Shown here: one piece after another, positions 6,078 through 8,554 of the stretch
How the letters are laid out: every line of letters begins with the position of its first letter
Numbering within the stretch: the first letter of the stretch is position 1
The notes under the pieces: model-generated
What the model was told of the DNA's origin: nothing
The model's input: only the letters and a program-made list of their open reading frames with translations
Database searches by the model: none
Source of the DNA: Phycisphaerae bacterium
Lineage (GTDB): Bacteria; Planctomycetota; Phycisphaerae; Tepidisphaerales; Tepidisphaeraceae
NCBI GenBank assembly: GCA_030448225.1
Contig: JAUJNJ010000133.1
Coordinates: forward strand, 1-8,554
Length of the DNA: 8,554 nt
Direction of reading: 5' to 3'
Translations under genes and position numbers: made by a program

Positions 6078-7088
6078 TCAGATCAGCCGTTCGGCGATCT
6101 GCACCGCGTTGGTGGCGGCGCCCTTGCGGACCTGGTCGCCGCTGACGAACAAATCGATACCGCGGCCGTCGTCGCGGCTGATGTCCTGGCGGATGCGGCC
6201 GACGAGCACGTCGTCCTGGCCGCTGGCCTCGAGGGGCATGGGGAAGTGGTTCCGCTCGCGGTCGTCGACGATCCGCACGCCGGGCGCCTTGGACAGGACC
6301 TCGCGGACCTGCTCGGGGGTCATCGGGCGCTCGAACTCGATGTTGATGCTCTCGCTGTGCGCGCGGGGGACCGGCACCCGCACGCAGGTGGCCGTGACCA
6401 TGATCCGCGGGTCGGCGAAGATCTTGCGCGTCTCCAGCACCATCTTGTTCTCCTCCTCGTTGTACCCGTTGGGGCCGATCGCGGAGTTGTGGCAGAACAC
6501 GTTGTTGGCGATCTGGTGCGGGAACTTCTCCTTCGAGATCGCCCGGCCCGCGGCGTAGGCCTTCATCTGCGCGTCGAGTTCGTACAGGCCCCACGCGCCG
6601 GCGCCGCTCACCGACTGGTACGTGCTGACGACGAGCCGCTTCACGCGGTTGACCTTGTGCAGCGGCCAGACCGGCACGTTCATGATGATCGTGCTGCAGT
6701 TCGGGTTGGCAATTAGCCCGTTGTGGCGGTGGATCTGCTCCGGGTTCACCTCCGGCACGACAAGCGGGATGCCGTCCTTCATGCGGAACGCGCTGGTGTT
6801 GTCGACCACGACCGCGCCCGCCTTCACCGCGCTGGGGGCGAACTCCTTGCTGATCGACCCGCCGGCGCTGAAGAACGCGATTTTCACATCCTTGAAGCTG
6901 TCGTGCGTCAGTTCCTCCACGGTGTGCGAGCGGCCGAGGAAGTCTATCTGCTTGCCCGCGCTCTTGGCGCTGGCGAGGAACTTGATCGTCTTGATCGGGA
7001 ACCCGCGCTGCGCGAGGACGGTCAGGAACTCCTGGCCCACCGCACCGGTGGCGCCCACGATCGCGACGTTGACGGCTGACGACGACAT
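6078..7088 (-). CDS. asd: Aspartate-semialdehyde dehydrogenase
   Basis: Asd reduces aspartyl phosphate to aspartate semialdehyde with NADPH, the branch point to lysine/diaminopimelate, threonine and methionine. The protein is 336 residues, normal for the family. It has the NADP-binding NVAIVGATGAVGQEFL (7-22), DNTSAFR (96-102), the active-site ANPNCSTI with catalytic Cys131, the SGAGAWG loop (161-167), and CVRVPVPRAHSES (235-247) with the general-base His244. I chose ATG 7086-7088 because the Rossmann motif starts directly after it; the frame is open 80 codons further upstream but that part is Arg-rich and unlike any homologue. No strong SD precedes the ATG. A membrane-protein gene follows 13 bp downstream. 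The function is secure. Confidence 0.96.
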   Translation of the reverse strand: MSSSAVNVAIVGATGAVGQEFLTVLAQRGFPIKTIKFLASAKSAGKQIDFLGRSHTVEELTHDSFKDVKIAFFSAGGSISKEFAPSAVKAGAVVVDNTSAFRMKDGIPLVVPEVNPEQIHRHNGLIANPNCSTIIMNVPVWPLHKVNRVKRLVVSTYQSVSGAGAWGLYELDAQMKAYAAGRAISKEKFPHQIANNVFCHNSAIGPNGYNEEENKMVLETRKIFADPRIMVTATCVRVPVPRAHSESINIEFERPMTPEQVREVLSKAPGVRIVDDRERNHFPMPLEASGQDDVLVGRIRQDISRDDGRGIDLFVSGDQVRKGAATNAVQIAERLI

Positions 7089-7534
7089 GGCGTTCGACCC
7101 CGAGAGAAAAAGACGAAAAGCCACGGGACGCTCCGGAACACTTGCGGGACACACGACGGGCGGACGAACGCGAGGCGGGCGACGCGCGGGAATCAGACCC
7201 CGCGAGTCGCTACTTCGTTTTCTTCGTCGTCGTCGTTTTCCGCATGTTCGACATCGGGGCCCGTGGCTCTGACGTTGAAAACGATGAACTTGGACGCGCG
7301 CGACTTCAGGCCGCCTCGCGCGGGCCATATCTTTGCAAAAATCGTGCGGCCGTTCAAGCGGCGGGCGAGCACGCGGGAACGTGGCGGCGGCATCGGCTAA
7401 CTAGGCCCGGCCGAGAGCCGCCGAGAGCGGGCGCCGGCAATGCGAGACGGAGGCGATGGTTACGTTCGCAGAGCCCATGCCCACGGAGTCGAAAGAACAC
7501 ACTGTCGCCCTACCGCAGCGAGCGCGATCGCCGG
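7089..7534. other. 446-bp intergenic region upstream of asd
   Basis: This gap lies between the frameshifted membrane-protein gene and asd, both on the minus strand. It holds a locally A+T-richer part (about 7205-7345), including a run of TCGTCG repeats at about 7223-7236, and a possible promoter at 7329-7357. A 66-codon minus-strand frame (7193-7393) is open but Arg-rich at one end, acidic at the other, and without SD, so I do not call it a gene. No T-tract hairpin or riboswitch consensus was recognised, though a leader of this length could hold regulation of asd. Confidence 0.4.
7329..7357 (-). promoter_or_regulatory. Possible asd promoter
   Basis: On the minus strand TTGAAC (7352-7357) and AAAGAT (7329-7334) are separated by 17 bp, in the A+T-richest part of the gap. 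The -35 matches four of six consensus bases and the -10 about three of six. Transcription would start near 7322 and leave a leader of about 235 nt ahead of asd. Confidence 0.25.
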
Positions 7535-8148
7535 TCAGTCCAATTCCTGCCCTGCGCTCGCCGGATCGCTCGCCGAGGCGGGCGCGACGTAACGGAAGTA
7601 GGCTAGCGGCGCGGCGGAGAAGATCATCCAGTGTCCGGAGAAGCCCCGGACGACGCGGGCCTGTATCTGGTGGTACTCCGCTTCCGACAGGTCACGGACG
7701 AACTTCCCGCGATCCGTCAGATGCCTCGCCCCGACCGGGCCGGCGGGCGTGCCAAGATCGGCCGACACGAACAGCAGGAAGTTGATCATCACATATGCCG
7801 CCAGAATCACGAGCACCGCCCGCACCGGCGCGGGCACGCGTTTGAAGAGTTCCGACTGTCGTTCCTGTGCCCGTCGTTTCTCTTCCGGCGAGACGCGGAA
7901 CTGCCACCCGCCGCGCGGACGCGCCGGCCGCGGGTTCTGGCGGATCGCGCTGACGATCATCAGGCCGAACGGCGGGAACACCAGCGTGTGGAGCGGCCAA
8001 CCAGCGACATCCGCACGCGCGTGCCCGGCACGAACGTCGACGCGTGCGCCGCGACGGCACCCGTCAGCACGATGAGGGAGAGAAGCAGCCCCCAGCGTCT
8101 CACCGTCGGCACCCAACGATCGCCGTAGATTTCATGGCCGCGCGTCAT
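7535..8148 (-). pseudogene. Multi-pass membrane protein, frameshifted
   Basis: Two frames together make one protein of about 203 residues. The first starts at ATG 8146-8148, whose ATGA overlaps the stop of the upstream oxidoreductase, a strong sign of a real coupled start. It encodes GDRWVPTVRRWGLLLSLIVLTG and ASTFVPGTRVRMSLV, then hits nonsense and a stop at 7960. The second frame picks up at WPLHTLVFPPFGLMIVSAIRQ (from about 7999) and continues to 7535, with a helix VRAVLVILAAYVMINFLLFV and a conserved-looking end DLSEAEYHQIQARVVRGFSGHWMIFSA. One missing base near 7995-8005 would join them. Four hydrophobic segments suggest an inner-membrane protein. It resembles small uncharacterised planctomycete membrane proteins (from memory). 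The alternative 193-residue reading from 8116 has an Arg/Gly-rich start and is less likely. Confidence 0.7.
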
Positions 8149-8554
8149 TCGACTTTCATCACTAGCTTACCCTGCACGTGTCCTTCTTCGAGCCGACGGT
8201 GGGCCTCGGCGACGGTCTTCGGGTCGAACCCGCCGATGGTCTCCACCTTCGGCAGTCGCACGGCGCCGGCGTCGATCAGCTCGTTCAGCGCCCGCATCTC
8301 GCGGGCGTAGTCGGCCCAGCTCGAGCGGGGGCCGACGTAGGCGCGGGACATCAGGAACTCGAAGTGGAACGTCGCGGACTTGAAGAACAGGCCGTCGGGC
8401 GTGGGGGCGAAGAGGTTGAAGTCGCCCTCGAGCGGCTCGGGTTCCTCGACGATCGTGACGACCCGCCCGAACAGGCCGACGGACGCGCAGCAGAGGGGCT
8501 TCATCGGCCCGCCGTAAAAATCGAACGCGAGGTCGACGCCGCGGCCGCCGGTGA
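8145..8554 (-). CDS. Zinc-type quinone oxidoreductase/alcohol dehydrogenase, 3' part
   Basis: This is the last 135 residues of a medium-chain dehydrogenase/reductase (quinone oxidoreductase-like); the N-terminal part lies beyond the window. The visible piece starts in the nucleotide-binding domain, GVDLAFDFYGGP, the usual (D)xVxDxxGG step, continues through SVGLFGRVVTIVEEP, and ends with the family-typical GGFDPKTVAEAHRRLEEGHV followed by QGKLVMKVE, which returns to the catalytic domain. Such enzymes reduce quinones or enals with NADPH; the substrate cannot be told, and whether zinc is bound cannot be seen here. An internal ATG at 8502-8504 is not the start, because the frame and the homology run on upstream to the window edge. 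Its stop overlaps the ATG of the next gene (ATGA), so the two are co-translated. Confidence 0.85.
   Translation of the reverse strand, partial: TGGRGVDLAFDFYGGPMKPLCCASVGLFGRVVTIVEEPEPLEGDFNLFAPTPDGLFFKSATFHFEFLMSRAYVGPRSSWADYAREMRALNELIDAGAVRLPKVETIGGFDPKTVAEAHRRLEEGHVQGKLVMKVE

Noticed and set aside
5658..6716. 352-codon open frame on the plus strand
   Set aside because: It is antisense to asd and the membrane protein; no SD and no recognisable domain.
7210..7254. 14-codon minus-strand frame MSNMRKTTTTKKTK
   Set aside because: It looks like a tiny basic peptide but comes from the TCG repeat run and has no SD; too little to support a gene.
7193..7393. 66-codon minus-strand frame in the gap upstream of asd
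   Set aside because: No SD, no family, and a composition that changes from Arg-rich to Asp/Glu-rich because of trinucleotide repeats.
1..8554. CRISPR array, tRNA, rRNA, insertion sequence or replication origin
   Set aside because: No regularly spaced repeats, tRNA-like arms, rRNA motifs, transposase or DnaA-box cluster were seen.

Overview
The window is strongly GC-rich and gene-dense. Codons end mostly in G or C, starts are often GTG, and several small lipoproteins and membrane proteins resemble no textbook family. Together with the repeat style, this suggests a high-GC bacterium, most likely of the Planctomycetes type; that assignment is an inference from style, not proof. No rRNA, tRNA, CRISPR array, insertion sequence or phage gene was seen.

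Layout: almost everything reads on the minus strand. From right to left in transcription order: the 3' end of a zinc-type quinone oxidoreductase/alcohol dehydrogenase (cut by the window edge); a membrane protein coupled to it by an ATGA overlap but carrying a frameshift; a 446-bp gap with a possible promoter; asd (aspartate-semialdehyde dehydrogenase) followed closely by a one-helix membrane protein; then, after the plus-strand pair described next, an inositol-monophosphatase-family phosphatase; a frameshifted NmrA-type NAD(P)-binding protein; a small lipoprotein; truA with a tightly coupled DUF4186 gene; and a second lipoprotein.

The only plus-strand genes are a two-gene unit at 4861-5597: an 83-residue protein overlapping a small nucleotidyltransferase-fold protein. 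It is inserted between the phosphatase and the asd operon, is divergent from the first and overlaps the second tail to tail. Its architecture is that of a toxin-antitoxin-like or mobile accessory cassette, and it is the best candidate here for an undescribed system.

Other points: a perfect 14-bp inverted repeat (REP/MITE-like) lies inside the phosphatase reading frame exactly where that protein should end, so the frame runs on about 85 codons into the next gene. A second, different 10-bp palindrome lies between truA and the lipoprotein. Two genes show single-base frameshifts and a third has lost its expected stop; either this locus is decaying or the assembly carries small indel errors. The housekeeping genes present (truA, asd, the phosphatase) do not form one pathway. 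The window is a mosaic of short minus-strand units rather than one functional cluster.
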